DNA of 20,868 nt. Origin: Clostridiaceae bacterium. GTDB taxonomy: Bacteria; Bacillota; Clostridia; Oscillospirales; Butyricicoccaceae. Shown here in pieces: positions 6,594 to 14,043 of the stretch. Numbering within the stretch: the first letter of the stretch is position 1; every line of letters begins with the position of its first letter. The position numbers were made by a program, and so were the translations under genes. Under the pieces are notes generated by a model. It did not search any database, was not told the origin of the DNA, and worked only from the letters and a program-made list of their open reading frames with translations. The stretch spans positions 1 through 20,868 of the forward strand of contig JAEDEU010000015.1 in assembly GCA_016293155.1 (NCBI GenBank), written 5' to 3'.

Positions 6594-6923
6594 TTATGCC
6601 TGCTCTTTTTCCCACAGGGTGGTGTAGAAGCAGGTTCTGTTGCCGGTATGGCAGACCGGACCCTTCGGGGTGCCGACGTAAATCAGCGTATCGTCATCGC
6701 AGTCGGACAGAATCTTGCTGACGAAAATAAAATTGCCCGAGGTCTCGCCCTTGTTCCACATCTTCTGACGGCTTCTGGAAAAGAACCATGCGGTTCCGGT
6801 CTCCATGGTGTTGAGAATCGCCTGCTTGTTGGCATAGCCGAGCATCAGCACCTCGCCGTTGCGCTCGTCCTGACAGATGACCGGAATCAGCTCGGACTTT
6901 GCGAAAAATTTATCCAAATTCAT
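6594..6923 (-). CDS. hisI: phosphoribosyl-AMP cyclohydrolase
   Basis: This 109-residue enzyme opens the adenine ring of PR-AMP, step 3 of histidine synthesis. Motifs are MLGYAN, SRSRQKMWNKGETSG, DCDDDTL and GPVCHTGNRTCF. Zinc ligands C75, C91 and C98 keep the 16 and 7 residue spacing of characterised enzymes, and D76/D78 would bind Mg. AAGGAG lies about 9 bases before the ATG. It is 11 bases downstream of hisF and stands alone rather than as a HisIE fusion. Confidence 0.96.
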   Translation of the reverse strand: MNLDKFFAKSELIPVICQDERNGEVLMLGYANKQAILNTMETGTAWFFSRSRQKMWNKGETSGNFIFVSKILSDCDDDTLIYVGTPKGPVCHTGNRTCFYTTLWEKEQA

Positions 6924-6934
6924 TGTGATACTCC

Positions 6935-7693
6935 TTATTTGCGCACCGGAATGCCCTGTGCGCCGACATATTCCTTGACCTGCGGCACGGTCAGCTCGCC
7001 GTAGTGGAACAGCGATGCCGCAAGCGCCGCATCCGCACCGGTCTTTTCAAAGACCTCGGCAAAGTGCGGCAGGCTGCCGCAGCCGCCGGAGGCGATGACC
7101 GGAATGCCGACCGCCTCGGATACCAGACGGGTCAGCTCCAAATCAAAGCCGGATTTCGTGCCGTCCTTATCCATCGAGGTCAGCAGGATCTCACCTGCGC
7201 CCAATGCCTCGACCTGCTTTGCCCATTCAATGGCATCCAGTCCGGTCGGCTTTCTGCCGCCTGCAACGTAGACCTCAAAGCCGCCGTCCTCGCGGCGGCG
7301 CGCGTCAATCGCAACCACCACGCACTGACTGCCGAATTTTTTTGCGGCATCCGCAATCAGCTGCGGATTTTTCACCGCCGCGGAGTTGACGGAAATCTTG
7401 TCCGCACCCGCGCGCAGCAGATCCTTAAAATCGTCCGCGGTGCGAATGCCGCCGCCGACCGTCAGCGGAACAAACACCTGCTCCGCCGTACGGCGCACCA
7501 CGTCAATAATGGTGCCGCGCTTTTCGTAGGTCGCAGTGATGTCCAGAAAGACAATCTCATCCGCGCCCTGAGCGGAATAAAACTTTGCCAGCTCGACCGG
7601 ATCGCCCGCGTCGCGCAGGTTGACAAAGTTCACGCCCTTGACCACTCTGCCGTCGTTGACATCCAGACAGGGAATGATTCGTTTTGCGAGCAT
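6935..7693 (-). CDS. hisF: imidazole glycerol phosphate synthase cyclase subunit
   Basis: This 252-residue (beta/alpha)8 barrel protein uses ammonia from HisH to convert PRFAR to imidazole glycerol phosphate and AICAR. Catalytic D11 (PCLDVNDG) and D130 (AIDARR) are in place, and phosphate-binding loops TVGGGIRT and ASGGCGS are seen. Length is standard. The ATG follows GAAGGGAAG, and hisA ends 4 bases upstream. It forms the HisHF complex with the product of the hisH gene two positions upstream. Confidence 0.97.
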   Translation of the reverse strand: MLAKRIIPCLDVNDGRVVKGVNFVNLRDAGDPVELAKFYSAQGADEIVFLDITATYEKRGTIIDVVRRTAEQVFVPLTVGGGIRTADDFKDLLRAGADKISVNSAAVKNPQLIADAAKKFGSQCVVVAIDARRREDGGFEVYVAGGRKPTGLDAIEWAKQVEALGAGEILLTSMDKDGTKSGFDLELTRLVSEAVGIPVIASGGCGSLPHFAEVFEKTGADAALAASLFHYGELTVPQVKEYVGAQGIPVRK

Positions 7694-7697
7694 ACGG

Positions 7698-8417
7698 TCA
7701 CTTCCCTTCCGCTACGGCGATTGCCTCAGCGACATCCAGCTGACCGGTATAAACCGCCTTGCCTGCAATCGCCTCGTCAATGCCCATGTCGCGCAGCTTT
7801 GCGATGTCCTCCAGCGTGGACACGCCGCCGGAGGCGACAATGCCGCAGGAAACCGCCGCGCGCAGTGCGCCGAGCTGCTCGAAATTCGGGCCGGACAGCA
7901 TTCCGTCCTTGTCGATATCTGTAAAGATGATGGTCTTTACTCCGTAGGATTCCATCAGCTTTGCAAACTCAATAAAATCCATTCCGCTGTCCTTCAGCCA
8001 GCCCTCGGTGCGGACGGTGCCGGAGAGTGCGTCGATGCCGACGGCAATTTTATCGCCGTACTTTTCGCACGCTTCCTTGACCAGCGGCGGATTCTTGACC
8101 GCCGCAGAGCCGATGATGACGCGCGACACGCCCAGAGACAGCACATGAGCGATGTCCTCCATCGTGCGGATACCGCCGCCCAGCTCGACCGTCGCACCGG
8201 TTTCGTCAATGACCTGCTTGACGACCGCATAGTTCTGGCGGGAGCCGTCCTTCGCGCCGTCCAGATCAACCATATGAATCAGCTGTGCGCCCGCCGCAAG
8301 GAAACCCTTTGCGGTGTCGCACGCGTCCTCTGCTACCTTATGTGCAGTGGCGTAATCGCCGCGCACCAGACGGACACACTTGCCGTCCTTTAAATCAATT
8401 GCCGGAAGAATTCTCAT
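7698..8417 (-). CDS. hisA: ProFAR isomerase
   Basis: This 239-residue (beta/alpha)8 barrel enzyme isomerises ProFAR to PRFAR. Catalytic D8 (LPAIDLKDG) and D129 (VGIDALSG) are present, with phosphate loops ELGGGIRT and ASGGVST marking the two half-barrels. A dual HisA/PriA role is not indicated by neighbours, since no trp genes are seen. It overlaps hisH by 4 bases (ATGA) and has GGAGG 7 bases before its ATG. Confidence 0.96.
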   Translation of the reverse strand: MRILPAIDLKDGKCVRLVRGDYATAHKVAEDACDTAKGFLAAGAQLIHMVDLDGAKDGSRQNYAVVKQVIDETGATVELGGGIRTMEDIAHVLSLGVSRVIIGSAAVKNPPLVKEACEKYGDKIAVGIDALSGTVRTEGWLKDSGMDFIEFAKLMESYGVKTIIFTDIDKDGMLSGPNFEQLGALRAAVSCGIVASGGVSTLEDIAKLRDMGIDEAIAGKAVYTGQLDVAEAIAVAEGK

Positions 8418-9031
8418 TTGCTGCCTCCTACCATGTTGCCAAAGTTGCGCAGGATGGTCATGCCGACCTCACCGCTCTTCTCCGGATGGAACTGCGCGCC
8501 GTACATCTGCCCGCGTCCGACCAGCGCCGTGACCTGCGTGTTGTAGTCACAGCTTGCGATCAGCGTTGCCGGGTCGGACGGATACGCCATAAACGTATGG
8601 ACAAAGTACACATAGGAGCCTTCGTCCACGCCGTCCATCAGCGGGTCTGCGCGGTGATATTTTAAGCTGTTCCAGCCGATCTGCGGCAGCTTGAGGTCGG
8701 TGGGAATGCGCTCCACGCGGCCCGGAAGCAGTCCCAGACCCTTGCATACGCGCATCTCGTCGCTCTCCTCGAACAGCATCTGCATACCGAGGCAGATGCC
8801 CAGAAACGGCTTGCTCTGCGCCGCACGCAGCAGCGATTCGGTCAGACCGGATTCCTCCAGCGCCTGCATCGCATCCGGAAATGCGCCGACACCCGGCAGG
8901 ATGATACCGTCCGCCGCATCCATCAGCGCGGCAGAGGTGACGATTTTATTTTCCAGTCCCAGAAAGTTCAGCGCATTGGAAACGCTCATCAGGTTTCCCG
9001 CGCCGTAGTCTACGATACCGATGTAGCCCAT
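8414..9031 (-). CDS. hisH: imidazole glycerol phosphate synthase glutamine amidotransferase subunit
   Basis: This 205-residue class I glutaminase feeds ammonia to HisF. The catalytic triad is C80 (GICLGMQ), H182 and E184 (FHPEKSG). The N-terminus IGIVDYGAGNLMSVSNAL is characteristic. The ATG directly abuts the hisB stop, and AAAGGAG lies about 9 bases upstream, within hisB. It overlaps hisA by 4 bases. Confidence 0.97.
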   Translation of the reverse strand: MGYIGIVDYGAGNLMSVSNALNFLGLENKIVTSAALMDAADGIILPGVGAFPDAMQALEESGLTESLLRAAQSKPFLGICLGMQMLFEESDEMRVCKGLGLLPGRVERIPTDLKLPQIGWNSLKYHRADPLMDGVDEGSYVYFVHTFMAYPSDPATLIASCDYNTQVTALVGRGQMYGAQFHPEKSGEVGMTILRNFGNMVGGSK

Positions 9032-9607
9032 TTACAGCACTCCTTTCGTGGAGAGCACGCCGCCGCCGGTCTGCGTAACCGCCTGACGCAGCGCGCGGGC
9101 ACACGCCTTGAACAGCGCCTCCGTGATGTGGTGAGAGTTTGCGCCGTACTCGCTCTTGAGGTGCAGGGTGATGCCCGCATTGAAGGCGAGTGCACGCATA
9201 AACTCCTCGGTCATGCACGCATCATATGCGCCGATGACCGCCTGCGGCATGGGTGCGTCAAACACCAGAAATGCGCGTCCGGAGATATCCAGCGCGCAGA
9301 AGCCGAGCGCCTCATCCATCGGGACATAGGACGAGCCGAAGCGCGCAATGCCGGAGTGATCGCCGAGCGCCTCCGCAAATGCCTTGCCGAGGACAATACC
9401 GGTGTCCTCGACCGTATGGTGGCAGTCCACGTGCAGATCGCCGCAGACCTTGACCTCCAGACCGAAGCCGCCGTGTACGGCAAATGCGGTCAGCATGTGG
9501 TCAAAGAAGCCTATGCCGGTGTCGATGGAATGAGTTCCGCCGTCCAGATTCAGCTTGACGGTAATCTGCGTCTCCTTGGTATTTCGGGAAATGCTTGCCT
9601 CTCTCAT
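9032..9607 (-). CDS. hisB: imidazoleglycerol-phosphate dehydratase (monofunctional)
   Basis: This 191-residue enzyme dehydrates imidazole glycerol phosphate. Metal-binding motifs are FFDHML (H37), DCHHTVEDTG (H63, H64, E67) and ANSHHITEALFKA (H159, H160, E163). It lacks the N-terminal histidinol-phosphatase domain of enterobacterial HisB. The ATG overlaps the hisC stop by one base (TGATG), with GGGAGG 7 bases upstream. Confidence 0.97.
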   Translation of the reverse strand: MREASISRNTKETQITVKLNLDGGTHSIDTGIGFFDHMLTAFAVHGGFGLEVKVCGDLHVDCHHTVEDTGIVLGKAFAEALGDHSGIARFGSSYVPMDEALGFCALDISGRAFLVFDAPMPQAVIGAYDACMTEEFMRALAFNAGITLHLKSEYGANSHHITEALFKACARALRQAVTQTGGGVLSTKGVL

Positions 9608-10671
9608 CAGAGTCCTCCCTTTAAGATTTCTTCCAATTCCTCCAGCAGGACGGCATTTTCGCTCTCACTGCCGGTTGTGATACGTAAAAATCCGAATTTT
9701 GCAAAATTTCGGATGATGATGCTCTTTTCCTTGAGCGCCTCAAAGATTTCGGTGCATTTGTCCGACTTGACCACTGCGAAGTTGGTGTGCGTCGGAACCA
9801 CGGTCATATGTCCGTACTGCTCCGCGAGCGCTTGAAGCGCCTGCTCCAGCTGCTGCTTGTTTGCAATGATCTGCGCAGTGCGCGCCTTGATGGTATCCAG
9901 ATTCTCCAACACCACACATGCCGCGCTCTGCGTCAGCGTGTTGATGTTGTACGGGGAACGGGTCTTGTTCAGCTGACCGACCAGCTCGGTGTTGCCGATG
10001 GCAAAGCCCATGCGGATTGCCGCGCAGCCGAATGCCTTGGACAGCGTCTTGAGCACGAGCACATTGTCAAAGCCGGTGCAGACATCCAGAATGCTCTGAT
10101 CCCAGAAGTCCATATATGCCTCATCCACGACGACCAGTGTATCCGAAAGTGCGGTGCAGATGCGCACGATTTCCTCGCGCGTAAAGCCCTGTCCGCCCGG
10201 ATTGCACGGATTGGAGAACATCAGCAGGCTCGGCTTGATTTCCTTTGCCTGTGCAATCAGCTCGTCCGCAGTGATCGCAAAGTTCTCGTCCTTCATCACC
10301 TTGGCGACCTCGAACTCGCTGACCTCCGCATAGAACTGGTACATGGAAAAGTCCGGCATAATGACCATGACCTTTCCGCCCTTCGGAATAAAGGTGTTGG
10401 TAATCAGGCTGAGCAGCTCGTCCGAGCCGTTGCCGCAGACGATGCAGTCCATATGTACGCCGAAGGCGCGGCCTGCCATCTTGCGCAGCACCTTCGCCGC
10501 CGGATCGGGATAACGGTTAAATGCCGTGAAATGAATCGCGTCGCCGATTGCCTCGCGCAGCTCATCCGGCATATCATAAAAGCTCTCGTTTGCGTCCAGC
10601 TTGATCTGATACTCGTCCTCGGACGGATCGTACGGAACCATGCTGGACAGCTTTTCGGGCAGTGTAATCAT
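9607..10671 (-). CDS. hisC: histidinol-phosphate aminotransferase
   Basis: This 354-residue PLP enzyme of fold type I converts imidazole acetol phosphate to histidinol phosphate with glutamate. It shows LDANES, the NPCNPGG motif (154-160), DEAYMDF and the PLP lysine K212 (KTLSKAFG), with R220 and the C-terminal arginine region FLRITTGS. Its position in the operon supports HisC over other aminotransferases. It overlaps hisD by 4 bases, with GGGGGAG before its ATG. Confidence 0.96.
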   Translation of the reverse strand: MITLPEKLSSMVPYDPSEDEYQIKLDANESFYDMPDELREAIGDAIHFTAFNRYPDPAAKVLRKMAGRAFGVHMDCIVCGNGSDELLSLITNTFIPKGGKVMVIMPDFSMYQFYAEVSEFEVAKVMKDENFAITADELIAQAKEIKPSLLMFSNPCNPGGQGFTREEIVRICTALSDTLVVVDEAYMDFWDQSILDVCTGFDNVLVLKTLSKAFGCAAIRMGFAIGNTELVGQLNKTRSPYNINTLTQSAACVVLENLDTIKARTAQIIANKQQLEQALQALAEQYGHMTVVPTHTNFAVVKSDKCTEIFEALKEKSIIIRNFAKFGFLRITTGSESENAVLLEELEEILKGGL

Positions 10672-11957
10672 GCTTCTCCCCCTCTCAGTCGGACGGAGTT
10701 TGCATGTGCCTCCAGCTTTTCGCTGGTCGCCATCGTGATAATGCCGTCCGCAACCTTCATCAGCTCCTCGCGGGAGTACTCAATCACGCTGGTTTTCTTC
10801 AAAAACGTGTCCGTGGACAGCGGCGAGAAGAAGCGCGCCGTACCGGAGGTCGGCAGGACGTGGCACGGACCTGCCATGTAATCGCCGAGCGGCTCGGGCG
10901 AATACGCACCGAGGAAGATCGCACCGGCATTTTTGAGCAGCGGCAGCAACTCGCGCGGCTGTTCGGTCACGACCTCCAGATGCTCCGGAGCGACCTTGTT
11001 TGCCATCACACAGGCATCCTCCAGCGAGTCAAACACCAGACCGATGCCGTAATTCTTGACGGATTCCTGAATAATCTCCCAGCGCGGCAGACGCTTTGCC
11101 TGTGCCTCCATCTCAGCTGCAACTGCCTGCGCCATTTCCATGCTGTCGGTCAGCAGGACGGCGCTTGCCATGCGGTCATGCTCCGCCTGGCTGAGCAGGT
11201 CGGCTGCGACATAGGCCGGATTTGCGGTTTTGTCCGCGATGACCAGCACCTCGGACGGGCCGGCGATCATGTCAATATCCACCTTGCCGAACGCCTGCTT
11301 CTTGGCAGCGGCAACAAATGCATTGCCCGGACCGACAATCTTATCCACCTGCGGGATAAAGCCCGCACCATAGGTCAGCGCGGCAATCGCCTGTACGCCG
11401 CCGCAGGCGATGACGAGATCCACACCCGCAATCTTTGCCGCGGTCAGCACGGCATTGCTCAGGTTTTCGGTCGGCGGAGTGACCATGATGATCTGCTCCA
11501 CACCCGCAACCTTTGCCGGAACCGCATTCATCAGCACGGAGGACGGATACGCCGCCGTGCCGCCCGGCACATAAATACCGACCTTGGACAGACCGCGTAC
11601 CATCTGTCCGAGCACAGCGCCCTCTGCGCGGCGGTATTCCCACGTCTGTACCATCATCTTCTCGTGATAGTCCGCGATGTTCTTTGCGGACAGCTCCAGC
11701 GCATCACGCAGGTCTGTCGGGCAGCTGTCGTATGCCTGCTGAAGCATTTCCGCCGTGATAATATACGGCTTTGCCTTATCAAATTGTTCCGAATAGCGCT
11801 CAACCGCCTCAAATCCGTTGCTGCGCACGTCCTCCATGATGGCGGCAACGGCGCGGTCAATATCCGCCGCAGTCTCTGCGGCGCGCGCCTTCATCTCCGC
11901 GATCTGACGTTCTTCCGTCACGCCGTCCGCGCGGATGACCTTTAAAAATTCGCTCAT
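10668..11957 (-). CDS. hisD: histidinol dehydrogenase
   Basis: This 429-residue zinc enzyme oxidises L-histidinol to histidine in two NAD+-dependent steps. Zinc ligands Q257 and H260 (SQAEHD), D359 (GDYMAGP) and H418 (HANSVRLR) are visible, as are the catalytic pair E325-H326 (APEHLE). Signature stretches are YVPGGTAAYPSSVLMN and GPGNAFVAAAK. Length matches the family. The ATG lies 4 bases after the hisG stop, with GGAGG 12 bases upstream. Confidence 0.97.
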   Translation of the reverse strand: MSEFLKVIRADGVTEERQIAEMKARAAETAADIDRAVAAIMEDVRSNGFEAVERYSEQFDKAKPYIITAEMLQQAYDSCPTDLRDALELSAKNIADYHEKMMVQTWEYRRAEGAVLGQMVRGLSKVGIYVPGGTAAYPSSVLMNAVPAKVAGVEQIIMVTPPTENLSNAVLTAAKIAGVDLVIACGGVQAIAALTYGAGFIPQVDKIVGPGNAFVAAAKKQAFGKVDIDMIAGPSEVLVIADKTANPAYVAADLLSQAEHDRMASAVLLTDSMEMAQAVAAEMEAQAKRLPRWEIIQESVKNYGIGLVFDSLEDACVMANKVAPEHLEVVTEQPRELLPLLKNAGAIFLGAYSPEPLGDYMAGPCHVLPTSGTARFFSPLSTDTFLKKTSVIEYSREELMKVADGIITMATSEKLEAHANSVRLRGGEA

Positions 11958-11961
11958 TTTA

Positions 11962-12636
11962 TTATTTCGCCTCCAGCGCTGCTTCCAGCAGCTTGGTCAG
12001 ACGCAGAATGTTCTGCTTCTTCATCTTCATGCTTGCGACGTTGACGATCACGCGCGCGCTGATCGGTGCGACATCCTCATAGACCTCCAGACCGTTCTCC
12101 TTCAGCGTCGTGCCGGTCTCGACAATGTCCACGATGGCGTCCGCAAGCTCCAGCAGCGGAGCCAGCTCTACGCTGCCCTCAATTTTAATGGTCTCCACAT
12201 CCATGTGCTTTTTGGAGAAGAATGCCTTGGTGACCTCCGGATACTTGGTTGCAATCACGCGGGTGTGATAGCCCTCATAGAAGTCCTCACCCTTTTTGCC
12301 CGCCAGTGCAAACTTGCACTTGCCGAAGCCGAGATCCAGCGTCTCATAGAACGAGCCGCCCTTTTCCATGATGGTATCCTTGCCGACCACGCCCATGTCG
12401 CACACACCGTGCTCCACATAGGTGATAACATCTGCCGCCTTGGCGAGCACCAGCTCCACCTTTGCCTCCGGCACCGGCAGCGCGGTATTTTCCGGCTGCG
12501 GCAGGGTGAAGATCAGCTTGCGCGAGCCGCTTCTCAGCTCACTGACATCATAACCGGAGTGCTCCAGCAGCTCCAGTGTTTTCTTTTCCAGTCTGCCCTT
12601 GGTCAGAGCGATACGAATGGTATTGCGCGATGTCAT
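11962..12636 (-). CDS. hisG: ATP phosphoribosyltransferase, short-form catalytic subunit
   Basis: This 224-residue protein joins ATP and PRPP, the committed step of histidine synthesis. It is the short HisG form that lacks the C-terminal regulatory domain. The PRPP-site signature DAIVDIVETGTTLKENGL spans 167-184, and IRIALTKGRL marks the N-terminus. Short HisG needs HisZ for activity and feedback control, and hisZ lies directly upstream with a 4-base ATGA overlap. GGAGGTG lies 6 bases before the ATG. Confidence 0.97.
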   Translation of the reverse strand: MTSRNTIRIALTKGRLEKKTLELLEHSGYDVSELRSGSRKLIFTLPQPENTALPVPEAKVELVLAKAADVITYVEHGVCDMGVVGKDTIMEKGGSFYETLDLGFGKCKFALAGKKGEDFYEGYHTRVIATKYPEVTKAFFSKKHMDVETIKIEGSVELAPLLELADAIVDIVETGTTLKENGLEVYEDVAPISARVIVNVASMKMKKQNILRLTKLLEAALEAK

Positions 12637-13808
12637 GCCTTCACCTCCAGTTTCTCGATGCCGCCGTCCGTCAGGACGACCAGCGTGCCGCAGCCCTTCT
12701 TTGCCGCAACTGCCATTGCCTGCTCCTTGGTATCACACGGTGCCAGCTCCGCACCCGGCGCACAGTGGACATAGGTCAGTGCGTCCTTGAGGTTCTCCGG
12801 CTTGCAGAATACCAGCTCATCGACCGCTCTGCTCTCCGGCTTGCCGGTCGGAAGAGCCTCGATGTCAACCGCAAAGCCTGCTGCCGGAATATCTCTGCCG
12901 AACTTCGCGCAAAGGTGGTCATATCGTCCGCCCTGCAATACGGTCGAGCCGGCGCCGCCGACATATCCGCAGAACATGATACCGGTATAGTAATCCATGC
13001 CGTGCACCAGTCCGAGGTCAATCATGACGTTGTCGGCAAAGCCTGCCGCTGCAATCGCATCCATCAGATCCTTCAGGTAGTCAACCGCCTTCAGCACCTT
13101 CTGGTTAGAGGTCAGGCTCTTTGCCTCCTCCAGCACCTCGCTGCCGCCGAACAGGGTCGGCATTGCGAGCAGCGCATGATATGCCTCCTGATCCTTGAAC
13201 GGCTCCAGCGCATCGCTCAGTGCCGCATAGGTTTTATTTTCAATCAGGCGGCGGATGGTTTCCGCGCCCTCACGGTCGATATCCAGCGAACGGATCAGCG
13301 CGCGGTAGATGCCCGCATGACCCAGCTCGATGCGGAAATTCTTTCCGCCGACTGCCTCCAGCGCCTCAAACGCCGCAGTCAGAATGTCCAGATCCGCCAT
13401 CTGTCCGGCAGCACCCAGCAGCTCTGCGCCGCCCTGCATGATCTCGGTGGAATGTCCGCCGTTTGCATGGCGCGCGCGATGCACCTTCTGCATATACGAC
13501 AGGCGCAGCGGCAGCGCCTCCTCGTCCAGCTTGGTGGAGACCACACGTGCGATCGGAACCGTGTTGTCCGGACGCATGACGACCAGTCTGCCGTTGCGGT
13601 CGGTCATCATGTACATGCTCTCCTGGCTGATGCTCGAATCCGCCTGCTGGAATACCTCATAATATTCTATGGACGGAGTGATTACTTCCTCATAGCCGCG
13701 CGCTTCCAGTGCCGCACGGATGCGTCTCTCGTTCTGACGGAACAGACCCGCCGCCTCGAACAGGCGGTCACGGGTACCCTCCGGCGTGGAGATTGCGTAT
13801 CTGTTCAT
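12633..13808 (-). CDS. hisZ: ATP phosphoribosyltransferase regulatory subunit
   Basis: This 391-residue protein is a catalytically inactive relative of histidyl-tRNA synthetase. It assembles with short HisG as a hetero-octamer and senses histidine. It retains the class II synthetase core: TPEGTRDRLF near the N-terminus, VMRPDNTVPIARV (78-90), HGMDYYTGIMF and GGRYD. It is shorter than HisRS and lacks a clear anticodon-binding domain. Context, overlapping hisG at the head of the his operon, supports HisZ over HisS. AAGGAAGG lies about 11 bases before the ATG. Confidence 0.95.
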   Translation of the reverse strand: MNRYAISTPEGTRDRLFEAAGLFRQNERRIRAALEARGYEEVITPSIEYYEVFQQADSSISQESMYMMTDRNGRLVVMRPDNTVPIARVVSTKLDEEALPLRLSYMQKVHRARHANGGHSTEIMQGGAELLGAAGQMADLDILTAAFEALEAVGGKNFRIELGHAGIYRALIRSLDIDREGAETIRRLIENKTYAALSDALEPFKDQEAYHALLAMPTLFGGSEVLEEAKSLTSNQKVLKAVDYLKDLMDAIAAAGFADNVMIDLGLVHGMDYYTGIMFCGYVGGAGSTVLQGGRYDHLCAKFGRDIPAAGFAVDIEALPTGKPESRAVDELVFCKPENLKDALTYVHCAPGAELAPCDTKEQAMAVAAKKGCGTLVVLTDGGIEKLEVKA

Positions 13809-13847
13809 AAATCGAATTTCCTTCCTTTATCGCTTTAGTGCTTTAAA

Positions 13848-13876
13848 ATAGTAACACTGCTTCAGCGTTCTGTCAA
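13848..13876 (-). promoter_or_regulatory. promoter of the histidine operon
   Basis: On the minus strand a perfect TTGACA (13876-13871), a 17-base spacer and TACTAT (13853-13848), preceded by TGT as an extended -10, lie 40 bases before the hisZ start. The predicted leader is only about 30-35 bases, too short for a T-box or attenuator. Control, if any, should be by a DNA-binding protein. Confidence 0.82.
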
Positions 13877-14043
13877 GAGCCATGCACATCAATTACCCGG
13901 TTTTTTACGGACATTTTGCATTTGCTCTGGATTTTTTGTCTGCCGCGCAAAACTGCGCAACGCGACTTCTTTATCATACCATACCACGGGCATACTTGCA
14001 CGCATTTTACGGAAAAAATGGCAGATTTCGTCACTTTTCCGCA
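13877..14043. other. AT-rich spacer between polC and the his promoter
   Basis: No gene is supported here. On the minus strand a hairpin with two G-U pairs (GTTGCGCA-GTTT-TGCGCGGC, 13961-13942) follows the polC stop but has no T-run. An A/T-rich stem (CGGAAAA pairing with TTTTCCG, about 14041-14010) is weak. The plus-strand sequence TTTTACGGA occurs twice (13903-13911 and 14005-14013). I cannot call a convincing polC terminator. Confidence 0.5.

Noticed and set aside
12633..13808. Histidyl-tRNA synthetase (hisS) instead of hisZ
   Set aside because: It is shorter than HisRS, lacks a clear anticodon-binding domain and overlaps a short hisG at the head of a his operon.
9787..13838. Several plus-strand open frames of 350-420 codons opposite hisC, hisD and hisZ
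   Set aside because: These are Arg/Gln/Leu/His-rich shadows of GC-rich his genes in other frames, without starts, domains or promoters.
13809..14043. Possible histidine T-box or attenuator before hisZ
   Set aside because: The promoter lies 40 bases from the start codon, no histidine-codon leader peptide, specifier loop or antiterminator-like element was seen, and no T-run follows a hairpin.
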